A stretch of 64,000 bases of DNA from Bradyrhizobium arachidis (GTDB lineage Bacteria; Pseudomonadota; Alphaproteobacteria; Rhizobiales; Xanthobacteraceae), in contig NZ_CP077970.1 in assembly GCF_024758505.1 (NCBI RefSeq), forward strand, positions 4,774,001 to 4,838,000, given 5' to 3'. The notes beneath the pieces were generated by a model. It did not search any database, had not been told where the DNA came from, and was given only the letters and a program-made list of their open reading frames with translations. Shown here piece by piece: positions 27,773 through 36,740 of the stretch (position 1 is its first letter; each line of letters begins with the position of its first letter). Made by a program: the position numbers and the translations under genes.

Positions 27773-28507
27773 TCAGCGCGGCGCGGGCCCGGCGTCGGCC
27801 GGCGCCCTGGCTGCCGGCGCAGACCGTGGTCGCGGTGCTGCGGGGCGGTCGAGCGCGGGAGCCTGCAGCGAGGCCACCGTGGACTGCACCAACTGCTCGA
27901 TCGCATCCTCCGCGTCGGCGCCATTGGCTTCGCCGCGCGACAGGCGCGACACACGATCGGGCGTCACCAGCGTGTAGTAGAGCGCGCCGAGCAGAAAGTG
28001 GCTACGCCACACGATCTCGGTGCGCGGGATATGGGGCAGGCACGCGCAGATCGCGTCGATCAAGGCGTGGCTGGTGTCGTCAAACGTCTGGGCGATGATG
28101 CGGCGGGCGACGTCGTTGCTCTCGGCCGACATGATTGCGCGCAGCCGCGTGAAGCGGGCGCCGCCGCCGGCAAGGTCGCTGCCGGACGAAAAGGCGGGCA
28201 GCACATAGGCGCGCACGATCGCCTCCAGCCGGTCCTGCGGATCGCGGATGCGCTGGGCGGCCGCCAGCAGTTCGGAACGGCGCTGGTTCATGGGGCCGCA
28301 ATGGCGCTGGTAGATTTCCAGCAGCAGCCCGTCCTTGGTTGCGAAATGGTAGGTGACGCTGCCCGGATTGGCGCCGGCAGCCTGGGCGATGTCGCGCACC
28401 GAGACGGCATTGAAGCCGTTGACCGAAAACAGCTCCTCCGCGGCAGCGAGAATGGCTTCCCGCATGTTCGGTTTGCGCGTTTCCTTCCTGGTGGGCTTCT
28501 GTACCAT
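27773..28507 (-). CDS. TetR-family regulator heading the lig operon
   Basis: 244 residues. The N-terminal TetR helix-turn-helix reads MREAILAAAEELFSVNGFNAVSVRDIAQAAGANPGSVTYHFATKDGLLLEIYQRH, followed by an all-helical ligand domain and a disordered Pro/Ala-rich C-terminal tail. ATG 28507 is chosen; the frame continues upstream to 28783 but without homology and across the promoter. Same strand as ligJ and 39 nt upstream of it, so it may control the operon, itself included, from the palindrome next to its start. Confidence 0.88.
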   Translation of the reverse strand: MVQKPTRKETRKPNMREAILAAAEELFSVNGFNAVSVRDIAQAAGANPGSVTYHFATKDGLLLEIYQRHCGPMNQRRSELLAAAQRIRDPQDRLEAIVRAYVLPAFSSGSDLAGGGARFTRLRAIMSAESNDVARRIIAQTFDDTSHALIDAICACLPHIPRTEIVWRSHFLLGALYYTLVTPDRVSRLSRGEANGADAEDAIEQLVQSTVASLQAPALDRPAAPRPRSAPAARAPADAGPAPR

Positions 28508-28512
28508 GTTCG

Positions 28513-28528
28513 TTGTACTATTGTACAA
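28513..28528. promoter_or_regulatory. TetR operator palindrome
   Basis: Perfect palindrome TTGTAC-tatt-GTACAA, 5 bp from the TetR start codon and overlapping the putative -10 TACAAT (- strand, 28525-28520). A TTGACT -35 lies 15 nt upstream (28546-28541). A repressor here would block its own promoter. Confidence 0.65.
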
Positions 28529-28667
28529 ATAAGTCGGACAAGTCAACAATAGCTGTGAGCAGGGCTGGGATCGCGACAATGCAGGGCGCGGGTTGAGCTT
28601 CGTCGCCCATGTCCCGGCCAAGGCTGGAGAATTTCCGGCGGTGGGGACGTAACAACGGCAACGAAGC

Positions 28668-29303
28668 CTAGACGATGCCTTGCTGCCGGAGGGCCTGTCT
28701 GAGCGCCTCGGCCGTCGTGTGGTGATGCGCGAACAGGCCCGCTTCGCGAGCGCCGGCGACGTTCGCCGGGAGGTCGTCGACAAAGAGAACGGCTGATGGC
28801 GGGACCTGAAGCTGGGACAGGCAGGCGCGAAAGCAATCCGGATCCGGCTTTCCCACTTTGAACTGCGCGGATGCGAAGATCCTGTCGCCGAACAGCGGAC
28901 GCAATTGCGGGAACAGAACGTCGATGTGATCGGCGACCAGCGTGGTGTTGTTGGTGAGAACGGCCACGTCGACCGATCTGCTGATCTCGCCGACGATATC
29001 GAGGACCGCAGTATCCGGAGTCATCGAATGACGCCGCGCCTCCAGCCATTCCCCAACCGACAGCGGATAGTTCAGCCGCTCGCCAAAACCACGCAGATAG
29101 TCGCAGGCGTCGAGCGAGCCGTCATCGCCCAAAAACTCGAAGCCGGAGCCCCAGATCGCCTCGTACACATGGTCGGTTGTGGAGCCTGCGAGCCGAGCCA
29201 GATGCGCCGCCCGCACGCCTCGGTCGTAACGGCAGAGCACGTTGTCCATGTCGAACAGGACAAGCTTGATCTGCCCGGCCGCTGCAAACCCCGCATCCGC
29301 CAT
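28668..29303 (-). CDS. HAD-family hydrolase
   Basis: 211 residues with all four HAD motifs: VLFDMDNVL (nucleophile and acid-base Asp), VAVLTNN (motif II), the lysine region FKVGKPDPDCFRACL (motif III) and VLFVDDLPANV (motif IV). The helical cap between motifs I and II is of the subfamily I alpha type. The DMDNVLCRYD variant is seen in phosphatases of small sugars or phosphoglycolate; no substrate can be assigned. ATG 29303 is used; a TTG lies four codons upstream. Confidence 0.88.
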   Translation of the reverse strand: MADAGFAAAGQIKLVLFDMDNVLCRYDRGVRAAHLARLAGSTTDHVYEAIWGSGFEFLGDDGSLDACDYLRGFGERLNYPLSVGEWLEARRHSMTPDTAVLDIVGEISRSVDVAVLTNNTTLVADHIDVLFPQLRPLFGDRIFASAQFKVGKPDPDCFRACLSQLQVPPSAVLFVDDLPANVAGAREAGLFAHHHTTAEALRQALRQQGIV

Positions 29304-29326
29304 CGACGCTCCCAAGATGTTGGTGG

Positions 29327-30097
29327 TCAGGCCGCGCGCTTGAACGGCGCGACCTGGATGCCGCTGGCCTTCAGCGCGTCGCGCAGTCCGCGCGCGATCT
29401 CGACCGCGCCGGGCGTGTCGCCGTGGATGCAGACCGTGTCGGTGCGCATCTTGATGACCTTGCCGGTCACCGAGACCACGGCGCCGTCCTGCACCATGCG
29501 CACCACGCGGTCGGCGATGGCCTTGGCGTCGTGCAGCACGGCGCCGGGCTTCTTGCGCGAGACCAGATTGCCGTCGTCCTCATAGGCGCGGTCGGCGAAC
29601 ACTTCGTGCACCATCGGCAAATTGGCGTCCTCGCCGGCCTTCACCAGCTTCGAGTTGGCGAGCACGACGAAGATCAGGCTGGGGTCGACCGCCCTAATGC
29701 CGGCAGCAATCGCTTTTGCCGTCATGTCGTCCTCGCAGGCGACGTTGGACAGCGCGCCATGCGCCTTCACATGCGTGACCTTGTGGCCTGCCGCGGTCGC
29801 AATCGCCTGCAGCGCGCCGATCTGGTAGGCGACGAGGTTCTCGATCTCGGAGGCTTTCAGGCCCAGGATCGGGTGGCGGCCAAAGCCGCGCAAATCCTGA
29901 TAGCCGGGGTGGGCGCCGATGGCGACGCCGCGCGCCTTCGCAAGCTCCACCGTCCGCCGCATGATATCGGGGTCGCCGGCATGAAAACCGCAGGCGACGT
30001 TGACGGAGGTTGCAAGCTCGAGCATCGCCTCGTCATTGCCCATCTGCCAGGCGCCAAATCCTTCGCCGAGGTCGCAATTGAGGTCGATCGTCTTCAT
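29327..30097 (-). CDS. pxpA: 5-oxoprolinase subunit PxpA (LamB/YcsF family)
   Basis: 256 residues: [69 protein letters not shown] is diagnostic of LamB/YcsF. It contains the DGEAGE-like acidic sites and the AHG segment (VKAHGAL). With PxpB and PxpC it hydrolyses 5-oxoproline to glutamate using ATP. Same strand as pxpB-pxpC, but separated from them by a palindromic repeat. Confidence 0.95.
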   Translation of the reverse strand: MKTIDLNCDLGEGFGAWQMGNDEAMLELATSVNVACGFHAGDPDIMRRTVELAKARGVAIGAHPGYQDLRGFGRHPILGLKASEIENLVAYQIGALQAIATAAGHKVTHVKAHGALSNVACEDDMTAKAIAAGIRAVDPSLIFVVLANSKLVKAGEDANLPMVHEVFADRAYEDDGNLVSRKKPGAVLHDAKAIADRVVRMVQDGAVVSVTGKVIKMRTDTVCIHGDTPGAVEIARGLRDALKASGIQVAPFKRAA

Positions 30098-30122
30098 GGT
30101 GCTGTCCTCTGGTCTTTGGGCC

Positions 30123-30171
30123 GAGCATGATCCGGAAAAGCGTGCAGCGGTTTTCCGAAGAGATCATGCTC
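30123..30171. repeat. Palindromic intergenic repeat between pxpC and pxpA
   Basis: Nested inverted repeat: gagcatgatc and cggaaaa on the left, ttttccg and gatcatgctc on the right, about 49 bp. The gagcatgatccggaaaa family is dispersed in Bradyrhizobium and related genomes. In the transcript it would fold to a long hairpin inside the pxp operon. A diverged relative is at 54009-54102. Confidence 0.85.
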
Positions 30172-30182
30172 AAACAAGATTC

Positions 30183-31220
30183 TTAAGGCTCTGCGTGGCC
30201 GTGCCATGTCGCGGCATCGACGGCGTTGACCGCATGTCCCGCGACATTAGCATCCTGCAGGGCTTCGATGTTGAGCGCGACGGTGTCGGTCGATCGCAAC
30301 CGATCCGGCAGGCTGTGCAGCAGCTTTGCGAATTTCCGCGCCTCGTCCTGCGCCTCGGCCATGCTGATGGCCTTGAAGCGAAACGGCGTCCCCGCCGAGG
30401 TCTGCGCGAAGCGGCCGAAATCGGACGTGACGACGGTTGCGATCTTCGGATAGCCGCCAGACGTGCCGCGATCCATCATCAGCACGATCGGCGCGCCGTT
30501 GCCGGGCAACTGGATGCTGCCGTTCACGGTGCCGTCGGAGACGATGTTGTGGCCGTGCAGGTGCTTGATGACGGGGCCTTCGAGCCGGTAGCCCATGCGA
30601 TCCGACGTCGCCGAGATCTTCCAGTCGCTATTCAGGAACAGCGCCTTGTTGGCCTCGTCGAACTCGTCGTCCTGCGGGCCGAGCACGACGCGGATCGGTC
30701 CGTGTGCTGCCTTCGGCAGTTCGATGCGACGCTCAGGCGCGCCGCTCGCGGCATCGACGGAAAATTCGTCGCCGGCCTGGAGCGGGCGCGGGTAGGGGCT
30801 GCCGAGCCCGGCGCGGGCGTTCACCGCGAGGCTGCCGAACACCGCCTCGCCCTTGATGGCGCCTTCGATCGCGAGATAGCTGAAGGCGCCGCCGCGGGCA
30901 AAGCCGAGCGTCAGCGTCTCGCCGTCCTTCAGCGTCACCGAGCTTTCGAGTGCGACCGACCGTCCACCGACGTCGGCGTTGCGCGGCGCGCCTGATATCG
31001 CGACACGCACGGCACCATCGCGCGCCGTGAAGGAGGCGCCGAACGGACCGATCTCGATGCCGGCGGCGAATAGCTCGTTGCCGACCAGGCAATTGGCCGC
31101 CGCCAGCGCCAGCCGATCCATCGCACCGCTCGGCGTCAGCCCGTAGCGCTGCGAGCCCGGCCGGCCGCCGTCCTGGACGGAGCTGGCGGGCCCGATGCTG
31201 ACGACCAGGAGCCGGCTCAT
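30183..31220 (-). CDS. pxpC: 5-oxoprolinase subunit PxpC (biotin-dependent carboxyltransferase family)
   Basis: 345 residues of the KipA/AHS2 family: VSIGPASSVQDGGRPGSQRYGLTPSGAMDRLALAAANCLVGN at the N-terminus, GGAFSYLAIEGAI and YPRPLQAGDEF, then VVLGPQDDEF and SDRMGYRLEGP. It forms the 5-oxoprolinase complex with PxpB and PxpA. The start overlaps the pxpB stop by 4 nt (ATGA). Confidence 0.94.
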   Translation of the reverse strand: MSRLLVVSIGPASSVQDGGRPGSQRYGLTPSGAMDRLALAAANCLVGNELFAAGIEIGPFGASFTARDGAVRVAISGAPRNADVGGRSVALESSVTLKDGETLTLGFARGGAFSYLAIEGAIKGEAVFGSLAVNARAGLGSPYPRPLQAGDEFSVDAASGAPERRIELPKAAHGPIRVVLGPQDDEFDEANKALFLNSDWKISATSDRMGYRLEGPVIKHLHGHNIVSDGTVNGSIQLPGNGAPIVLMMDRGTSGGYPKIATVVTSDFGRFAQTSAGTPFRFKAISMAEAQDEARKFAKLLHSLPDRLRSTDTVALNIEALQDANVAGHAVNAVDAATWHGHAEP

Positions 31221-31948
31221 GAGGCGACCTGCTCGGCGATGATCTCGCCGGCCTCGGCGGCCCGGTCCTGCTCCGCAAAAGTCTTGTGGTCGACGGCGAA
31301 AAACGTCACGCGATCACCGGGTTCGGTCAGGAAGATTGGATTCCGGTGGAGCTGATAGGTGCGGACCGCCGTGCGGCCGAGCAGATGCCAGCCGCTGGGG
31401 CCGGCAAGGCACTGGATGCCGGTCTGGATGCCGCCGATCGCGATGGTGCCGGCCGGCGTCAAGAGCCGTGGATTCTGCCGGCGCGACATCTGGAGGGATT
31501 TTTCGAGGCCGCTGAGATAGGACCAGCCGGGGGTGAAGCCGATCATGGCGACCCGGTAGTCGCCCGCGACGTGACGGGCCACGATGTCGTCGGGCGTGGT
31601 GCCGAGCGCCTTGGCAACGTCCTCGAGATCGACGCCGTGCTCCCCGCCATAGGCGACCGGAACGCGCCAGCGCCGCGTTTTCGCGGTCGGCGGCGCCGGC
31701 TGGCCCGCGAGCGCGAGCAGCCTTTCGCCCAGCGCCTCATAGCCGATCTTGCCGGGGTCGTAGTGCACGAGTAGGGAGCGATAGGTGGGCACGGACTCGG
31801 TGACGCCATCGATGGCGGCGTCCGTGAGCGCGCGGTCCAGCGCCAGCACCGACTGGTTGGCATCGTCGTCGATGCTGCGGCTGTACTCGACCGTGATGGC
31901 ACTGTCGCCACTTGGCAGAAGGCGGGGCGGTGAAAACGTCGCGGCCAT
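31217..31948 (-). CDS. pxpB: 5-oxoprolinase subunit PxpB (KipI/AHS1 family)
   Basis: 243 residues: RLLPSGDSAITVEYSRSID, VPVAYGGEHGVDLEDVAKALG, VAMIGFTPGWSYLSGL, and GTIAIGGIQTGIQCLAGPSGWHLLGRT, all hallmarks of KipI/AHS1. First gene of the pxpB-pxpC-pxpA unit. KipI in Bacillus is known as a kinase inhibitor, but next to pxpC and pxpA the enzyme subunit role is the right call. Confidence 0.94.
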   Translation of the reverse strand: MAATFSPPRLLPSGDSAITVEYSRSIDDDANQSVLALDRALTDAAIDGVTESVPTYRSLLVHYDPGKIGYEALGERLLALAGQPAPPTAKTRRWRVPVAYGGEHGVDLEDVAKALGTTPDDIVARHVAGDYRVAMIGFTPGWSYLSGLEKSLQMSRRQNPRLLTPAGTIAIGGIQTGIQCLAGPSGWHLLGRTAVRTYQLHRNPIFLTEPGDRVTFFAVDHKTFAEQDRAAEAGEIIAEQVAS

Positions 31949-32188
31949 GGCCTGTCGAAATCCGCCTCTTAGAATTGCGGGTCAAGTCCCGCGTTCCACG
32001 CGAACGCCCTTTGCTTCGCGTAAATGCGTCGGCAAGTCCAATAAATTAATCCAGGGCTACGCGATAAAGCCTTGTTATCGCACCGCATAACTGCCTTGCA
32101 GCACCTCAGTTTTGGCCCTTGACGGCAAGCGCGCGCCTCGCAAGATGCGCGCTTCTTCCAACCGCCCATCCGGAGCTCGTCGCTTTCC

Positions 32189-32887
32189 ATGTCGCTGTCC
32201 CCCGAAGCCCGAAAGACCCTCGCTGGCATCACGACCGCCACCATCACCACGGTCCTGCTCAAGAAGGGCCTGCGTAACGTCTGGATGCGCGGCGCGCGCC
32301 CGCTGAAGCCGGGCCTGCCGCGGCTGGTGGGGCCGGCCTTCACACTGCGCTTCGTGCCGGCGCGCGAGGATCTGGCGACGCCGGAATCCTGGTCGTCGCC
32401 GATCTCGACCCGCACCGCGATCGAGGCGATGCCCGAGGGTTGCATCGCCGTCGTCGACGCCATGGGGATCACCGATGCCGGCATTTTTGGCGACATCCTC
32501 TGTGCGCGCATGGTCAAGCGCGGCGTGACCGCGCTCGTCACCGACGGTGTGGTGCGCGATCTCGAGGGCGTGCTCGGCACCAATCTTCCGGTGTGGTGCG
32601 ACGGCTATGCGGCGCCGCCGTCGGTTGCGGGCCTGACCTTCGTCGGCTGGGGCGAGCCGATCGGCTGTGGCGGCGTTGCGGTGTTTCCGAACGACATCGT
32701 CGTGGCCGACCAGGACGGCTGCGTGCTGATCCCGCAGGCGATGCTCGATCACGTGCTCAATGAAGGCGTCGAGCAGGAGCGGATGGAAGCCTGGATCGTC
32801 AACGAGGTGAACAACGGCGCGGTGCTGCCCGGCCTCTATCCCATGAACGCCGAGACCAAGGCGCGCTACGCCGCCAGCAAGAAGTAA
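32189..32887 (+). CDS. RraA-fold protein (ribonuclease activity regulator RraA family)
   Basis: 232 residues: ITTATITTVLLKKGLRNVWMRGARPL, PRLVGPAFTLRFVPAR, the substrate motif ALVTDGVVRDLEGVLGT and IVVADQDGCVLIPQAM. The GxxRD site of RraA-fold aldolases is present as DGVVRD. Most such proteins outside enterobacteria are small aldolases or decarboxylases or sugar-acid dehydratases, not RNase E regulators. Distinct from LigK at 25996. Followed after 18 nt by a cupin gene, which suggests a two-gene catabolic unit. Confidence 0.85.
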   Translation: MSLSPEARKTLAGITTATITTVLLKKGLRNVWMRGARPLKPGLPRLVGPAFTLRFVPAREDLATPESWSSPISTRTAIEAMPEGCIAVVDAMGITDAGIFGDILCARMVKRGVTALVTDGVVRDLEGVLGTNLPVWCDGYAAPPSVAGLTFVGWGEPIGCGGVAVFPNDIVVADQDGCVLIPQAMLDHVLNEGVEQERMEAWIVNEVNNGAVLPGLYPMNAETKARYAASKK

Positions 32888-32905
32888 CAGGAAGCGAGGA
32901 CCCCT

Positions 32906-33310
32906 ATGGAGATCACCGTCGCAGGCACGCGGCCGACCCGCCGCGCGCCCAAGGAAAATTTTACGGGCACCGTGTTGCAGGATCCCGTGATCATGGCGCC
33001 TGCGCCGGCACGGCTCAACTGCTCGCGCGTCTCGTTCGAGCCGGGTGCGCGCACCAACTGGCATCACCATCCGCTCGGCCAGACGCTCTACGTGATCTCC
33101 GGCGTTGGCCGCGTCCAGGCCAAGGGCGGGCCGGTGAGGGAGATCCGTCCTGGCGACACCGTCTGGATTCCGCCGGGCGAAGTGCACTGGCACGGCGCCA
33201 CGCCGAACAACGGCATGTGCCACATCGCCATGCAGGAAGCGCTCGACGGCGTCTATTCCACCTGGCTGGAGCCGGTGACTGACGCGGAATATTCCGCGCC
33301 GGTCGGCTAA
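32906..33310 (+). CDS. Cupin-domain protein, (R)-mandelonitrile lyase-like
   Basis: 134-residue single cupin. Motif 1 is FEPGARTNWHHHPLGQTLYVISGVGRVQ (histidine and Gln/Glu metal ligands) and motif 2 is IRPGDTVWIPPGEVHWHGATP. The RTNWHHHPLGQ pattern is typical of the carboxymuconolactone/hydroxynitrile-lyase-like cupins often misnamed mandelonitrile lyase. Probably metal-binding; reaction unknown. Ends with its own stop 99 nt from a converging gene. Confidence 0.85.
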   Translation: MEITVAGTRPTRRAPKENFTGTVLQDPVIMAPAPARLNCSRVSFEPGARTNWHHHPLGQTLYVISGVGRVQAKGGPVREIRPGDTVWIPPGEVHWHGATPNNGMCHIAMQEALDGVYSTWLEPVTDAEYSAPVG

Positions 33311-33408
33311 CTCTCGCGCCGCGGATGCAACGCAGCGCGCTTGGCCATGCGAAGCATCGTCCATTGCGGCGCGATGGCGATCCGGAGGATTGCTCAGGCT
33401 GACGTGCG

Positions 33409-33954
33409 TCATTTCGCGACGCGCGCTTCCGCCCACTTGCTGACGTGCCAGATCATGATGTGGTAGTGCGGCAAGTCCACTCCGGGGTGACCCGGGTTGA
33501 AGTAGATGCTGACGTGGTCAACCTTTCCAACGAAGCCCGGCGCCTCCAATGAATTGTGATTGTCGATCTCCTTGGTCGGCACCATATACAGGGTTGCCAC
33601 CAGGCGATCCCTGCGATCGAAGCACAGGAATGGCCCTAGCGGCAGAGTTTCCGGCTTCACAAGAAGGACGCCCAGGCCGGGAAAGAACTTAGGGAAGTTC
33701 ACGAGATCGCTGACCCGCTCGTAGCCCTTTTTCTCGGCAACCTTCCGTTGGTTCGGCGCTGGGCGAACGACGCGGCGCTTTCTGTGGGGTTTGCCGTCTG
33801 CGCGAGTTACTGCTTTGGTTTTCTCAATGTTGTGTGGAGCGGGCGCCTGCGGAGCCGGACGTTCGACCGGAAAAAGCTGAGCGACAGGCTGTTTCACGTC
33901 CGCGGTCAACGCAAGCAACGCAGCCAAGGCTGCGGTCACCAGTGAATTGCGCAT
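33409..33954 (-). CDS. Exported protein of unknown function
   Basis: 181 residues: signal peptide (MRNSLVTAALAALLALTADVKQPVA), a basic Pro-rich segment (PHRKRRVVRPAPNQRK), then a globular part. The globular part ends HVSIYFNPGHPGVDLPHYHIMIWHVSKWAEARVAK, where the clustered histidines could bind a metal. I do not recognise the family with confidence; DUF5602-type proteins share a similar HYH pattern. Follows the TAXI binding protein by 21 nt, so probably cotranscribed with it. Confidence 0.7.
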   Translation of the reverse strand: MRNSLVTAALAALLALTADVKQPVAQLFPVERPAPQAPAPHNIEKTKAVTRADGKPHRKRRVVRPAPNQRKVAEKKGYERVSDLVNFPKFFPGLGVLLVKPETLPLGPFLCFDRRDRLVATLYMVPTKEIDNHNSLEAPGFVGKVDHVSIYFNPGHPGVDLPHYHIMIWHVSKWAEARVAK

Positions 33955-33975
33955 CAAGACCTCCCAGTACCTGGG

Positions 33976-35166
33976 TCATCGGCCCTGCTGACGTTGTTGC
34001 CAGCGCATAAAGTCCTGGAACAATTGTTCGCGGTCCGGCGGATTGCTGATCGGCTTTTGCTCGAGGAAACGACCGAACGCCCTGCGAAGCGCGGCTTCTC
34101 CGCCGGATTGCTGCTGGAGCCAGCGCTCCGCAGGTTGAAATCGCCGCCAACCAGGAAGCAGCGCGGCCAGGTTCACCTCTCGCCACTTGGGGTGATGACC
34201 GTCGCCGAGAAATTCAGGAAATCGCGAGAACAGTGTCTGCACGAACAGTTCCAGAAGCGGAAACCGTTCGCTGCGGATCGGCCAGTTGTAAGCGAAAAGC
34301 GCGCATTTGATCGCGATGGTGTCGACGGTATCAGAGACTCCGATGATCTCCGGGTAGTCTTCGTGGCGGAGAGCCGATGGCAGATAATCATGCTGCAGCA
34401 TCGCTTTCGAATAGGGGATGGACAGAAAGTGAAGGTCGTCGCCTTGCGCGTAGCGGGCCAGGAAGCTGACCGGCTTGCCTGACACCACCAAGGCGGCGGA
34501 GATTTGCCCCTTCCGCATTCCCTCCAGTGCTGCGTCCAGAGCCAGGTTCGACTCGCTGACCTTCACCTCCAGATTGTTGAGCACCTCGCGGCCGAGGACA
34601 GCGCCAGCACTGCCTTCTTCGCCGAGATTGACCTGCTTACCTGCAAGATCCGACAAGCTCTGGATCTCGGCGCGTGCGAGGAGGTGGAACTCCTCGACAA
34701 ACAGCGGGGTAATGTAGACAAGCTTGTTGCCGAGATCTCCGAGGGTTCCTCTCTCGCGGAGACGATCGGCCAGCACGACGGGAGCGATCGCCATGTCGGC
34801 ACCTGCCAGGCGGAGTATGTCGATAATGTTGCGACTGCCACCATTTCCCACCATTGGCAGCACCCGCAATGCGACCTCGCCGTGAGGACCGCTCTCTTGG
34901 CCGGTGGCCAGCGTCGTCGCAATGTCCTGAGCTATGGCGAACTCCGTGCTGTGCGCCGAGCCGGTTACAAATCCCGTCGTGTGCGGGTCAGACCTTGCAG
35001 CATCTTTCCGTGGTGCATTCTCCTTCCGCGGAGACACCTTCGCCACTTCGTTGGGGGAAACGGATGGTCGGGTTTGCGCGAGGGATGTCTGGACCTGTCC
35101 GCCGGGCCAGGTCGCTGCAATCAATGCGGTGAACAAACCGGCCCGCACAGCTCCGCAGACCCTCAT
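33976..35166 (-). CDS. TAXI-family TRAP transporter solute-binding protein
   Basis: 396 residues: a signal peptide (to about residue 31, SLAQT), a disordered charged region, then a TAXI-type binding domain. It is recognised by TTGFVTGSAHSTEFAIAQDIA, VLPMVGNGGSRNIIDILRLAGADMAIAP, LGNKLVYITPLFVEEFHLLARAEIQSLSDLAGKQVNLG and the later SDTVDTIAIKCALFAYNW. TAXI proteins normally feed a fused TRAP permease; none is in the window, so this is an orphan. The C-terminus (EQLFQDFMRWQQRQQGR) is an unusual helical extension. Confidence 0.82.
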   Translation of the reverse strand: MRVCGAVRAGLFTALIAATWPGGQVQTSLAQTRPSVSPNEVAKVSPRKENAPRKDAARSDPHTTGFVTGSAHSTEFAIAQDIATTLATGQESGPHGEVALRVLPMVGNGGSRNIIDILRLAGADMAIAPVVLADRLRERGTLGDLGNKLVYITPLFVEEFHLLARAEIQSLSDLAGKQVNLGEEGSAGAVLGREVLNNLEVKVSESNLALDAALEGMRKGQISAALVVSGKPVSFLARYAQGDDLHFLSIPYSKAMLQHDYLPSALRHEDYPEIIGVSDTVDTIAIKCALFAYNWPIRSERFPLLELFVQTLFSRFPEFLGDGHHPKWREVNLAALLPGWRRFQPAERWLQQQSGGEAALRRAFGRFLEQKPISNPPDREQLFQDFMRWQQRQQGR

Positions 35167-35376
35167 TGTTCAAACCTGTTTGCGGCTTCGGCGCCCGCTT
35201 GGCGCCGTCTTATCCAGCAACTCGGCCCATCCGTCGCGTGGCAGGCCTGAATGAATTTGCTTCGGTTTCCAAACGCACCGGTCGGAGCGACGTTCCCTGG
35301 GATGTCTCTGCACCATCGGTGAGTCGCGATTTGCCAACCGTGCGTCGGGCACGCGTCGCCATGCCCGTTGCCTTGC

Positions 35377-35733
35377 CTAGAGTTTTTCCGCGGTCCACGT
35401 GCCCGAGCACATGGCGCCTTTCCAGGTGCCCGAGCCCGACGTGCCCGTGAGGCGGCCGAAGCCGATGGCGCGTTTGATGCCGCTGCTCAAGGTGACGTTG
35501 ATGTTGCCGGCGTCCGCGACGCGGCCGGAGGCCGAGACGGCGGCGCCGTTGGAGGCGACCTGACCGTTGCTGATGCCGATCGAGACGGTGGCGCCGTTGC
35601 CGCAGGCTTCGCTCGACGACGCGATCCGGACATTCCAGGCGCCGTCGAAGCTGGTGGTCGCAGCGCGCGCCTGCACGACCGGCACGGCGATGACGAAAAG
35701 GCTGATCAAAAGTCCTTTGCGAAAATAATTCAT
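35377..35733 (-). CDS. Small secreted protein of unknown function
   Basis: 118 residues with a clear signal peptide (GLLISLFVIAVPVVQARA). The beta-rich mature domain reads TTSFDGAWNVRIASSSEACGNGATVSIGISNG ... FGRLTGTSGSGTWKGAMCSGTWTAEKL. Two cysteines probably pair. It looks like a lipocalin-like or META-like small barrel common in Bradyrhizobium; function unknown. Confidence 0.72.
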   Translation of the reverse strand: MNYFRKGLLISLFVIAVPVVQARAATTSFDGAWNVRIASSSEACGNGATVSIGISNGQVASNGAAVSASGRVADAGNINVTLSSGIKRAIGFGRLTGTSGSGTWKGAMCSGTWTAEKL

Positions 35734-35927
35734 GGCTCGCCCCTGTGGGTTGAACGTGCGGGGAACCTGCCATGGTGTCTGATTGGGCCGATGTGAGGAC
35801 TGTCACGCCGGTTCCACCGATGTGACGTCACGCACGCTGGGGCGCCTGCTGTGCAGCGCAAGGTGACAAGGCGCCGCCGTCGTGCCCTGCTGCCGGCACC
35901 GAAAGGTTGTTCGCAGAGGGCGAAACG

Positions 35928-36740
35928 ATGCCTGAATCCGACAAGGTGTTCGCCGGCTCGGTCCCGGAAAACTACGACCGCTATATGGTCCCGCTGATTT
36001 TCCAGAGCTATGCCGACGACATGGCGCGTCGCGTCGCCTCGCGCGCGCCGAAGACCGTGCTGGAAACGGCGGCGGGAAGCGGCGCGGTCACGCGCGCCGT
36101 CGCAGCCGTTCTTTCGCCGGATGCGACATACGCGGTGACCGATCTCAACCAGCCGATGCTCGACCATGCAAAGCTTCGGCAGGGCACTGACGCGCGCCTG
36201 AGCTGGCGCCAGGCCGACGCGCTGTCGCTGCCGTTCCCGGATGGCTCATTCGACGTCGTGTGCTGCCAGTTCGGCGCGATGTTCTTCCCGGATCGCATCA
36301 AAGGCTATCAGGAGGCGCGGCGCGTGCTGAGGCCGCAAGGCGCGTTCATCTTCAACGTCTGGGACCGGATCGAGGACAACGTCATTGCCGCAGACGTCAC
36401 CGATGCAATGGCCGAGTTCTTTCCGGACGATCCGCCGCGCTTCCTCGCGCGCACGCCGCATGGCTATCACGACACCGCCCAGATCCGCCGTGACGTGCTG
36501 GATGCAGGATTCTTGGGCGTGACGATTGAAACACGGTCCGGTCAAAATCAGGCCATCTCCGCGCAGCTTGCCGCGATCAGCTACTGTCAGGGCACGCCGC
36601 TGCGCAACGAAATCGAGGCGAGACGTCCCGACGCGCTGGAGGCTGCCACCGCCCACGCGGCAAAGGTGATCGCCGCGCGGCATGGTGAGGGACTGATCTC
36701 CGCAAAGATCCAGGCCCATGTGATCGAGGCGCTCGTCTAG
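35928..36740 (+). CDS. Class I SAM-dependent methyltransferase
   Basis: 270 residues. SAM-binding motif I is LETAAGSGAVTRAVA, with YAVTDLNQPMLDHAK as motif II and PFPDGSFDVVCCQFGAMFFPDR as the motif III region (UbiE/Methyltransf_11 type). The substrate is not evident. ATG 35928 is chosen over an in-frame GTG-type start at 35907. The 3' end overlaps the converging HxlR gene by 4 nt. Confidence 0.88.
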   Translation: MPESDKVFAGSVPENYDRYMVPLIFQSYADDMARRVASRAPKTVLETAAGSGAVTRAVAAVLSPDATYAVTDLNQPMLDHAKLRQGTDARLSWRQADALSLPFPDGSFDVVCCQFGAMFFPDRIKGYQEARRVLRPQGAFIFNVWDRIEDNVIAADVTDAMAEFFPDDPPRFLARTPHGYHDTAQIRRDVLDAGFLGVTIETRSGQNQAISAQLAAISYCQGTPLRNEIEARRPDALEAATAHAAKVIAARHGEGLISAKIQAHVIEALV

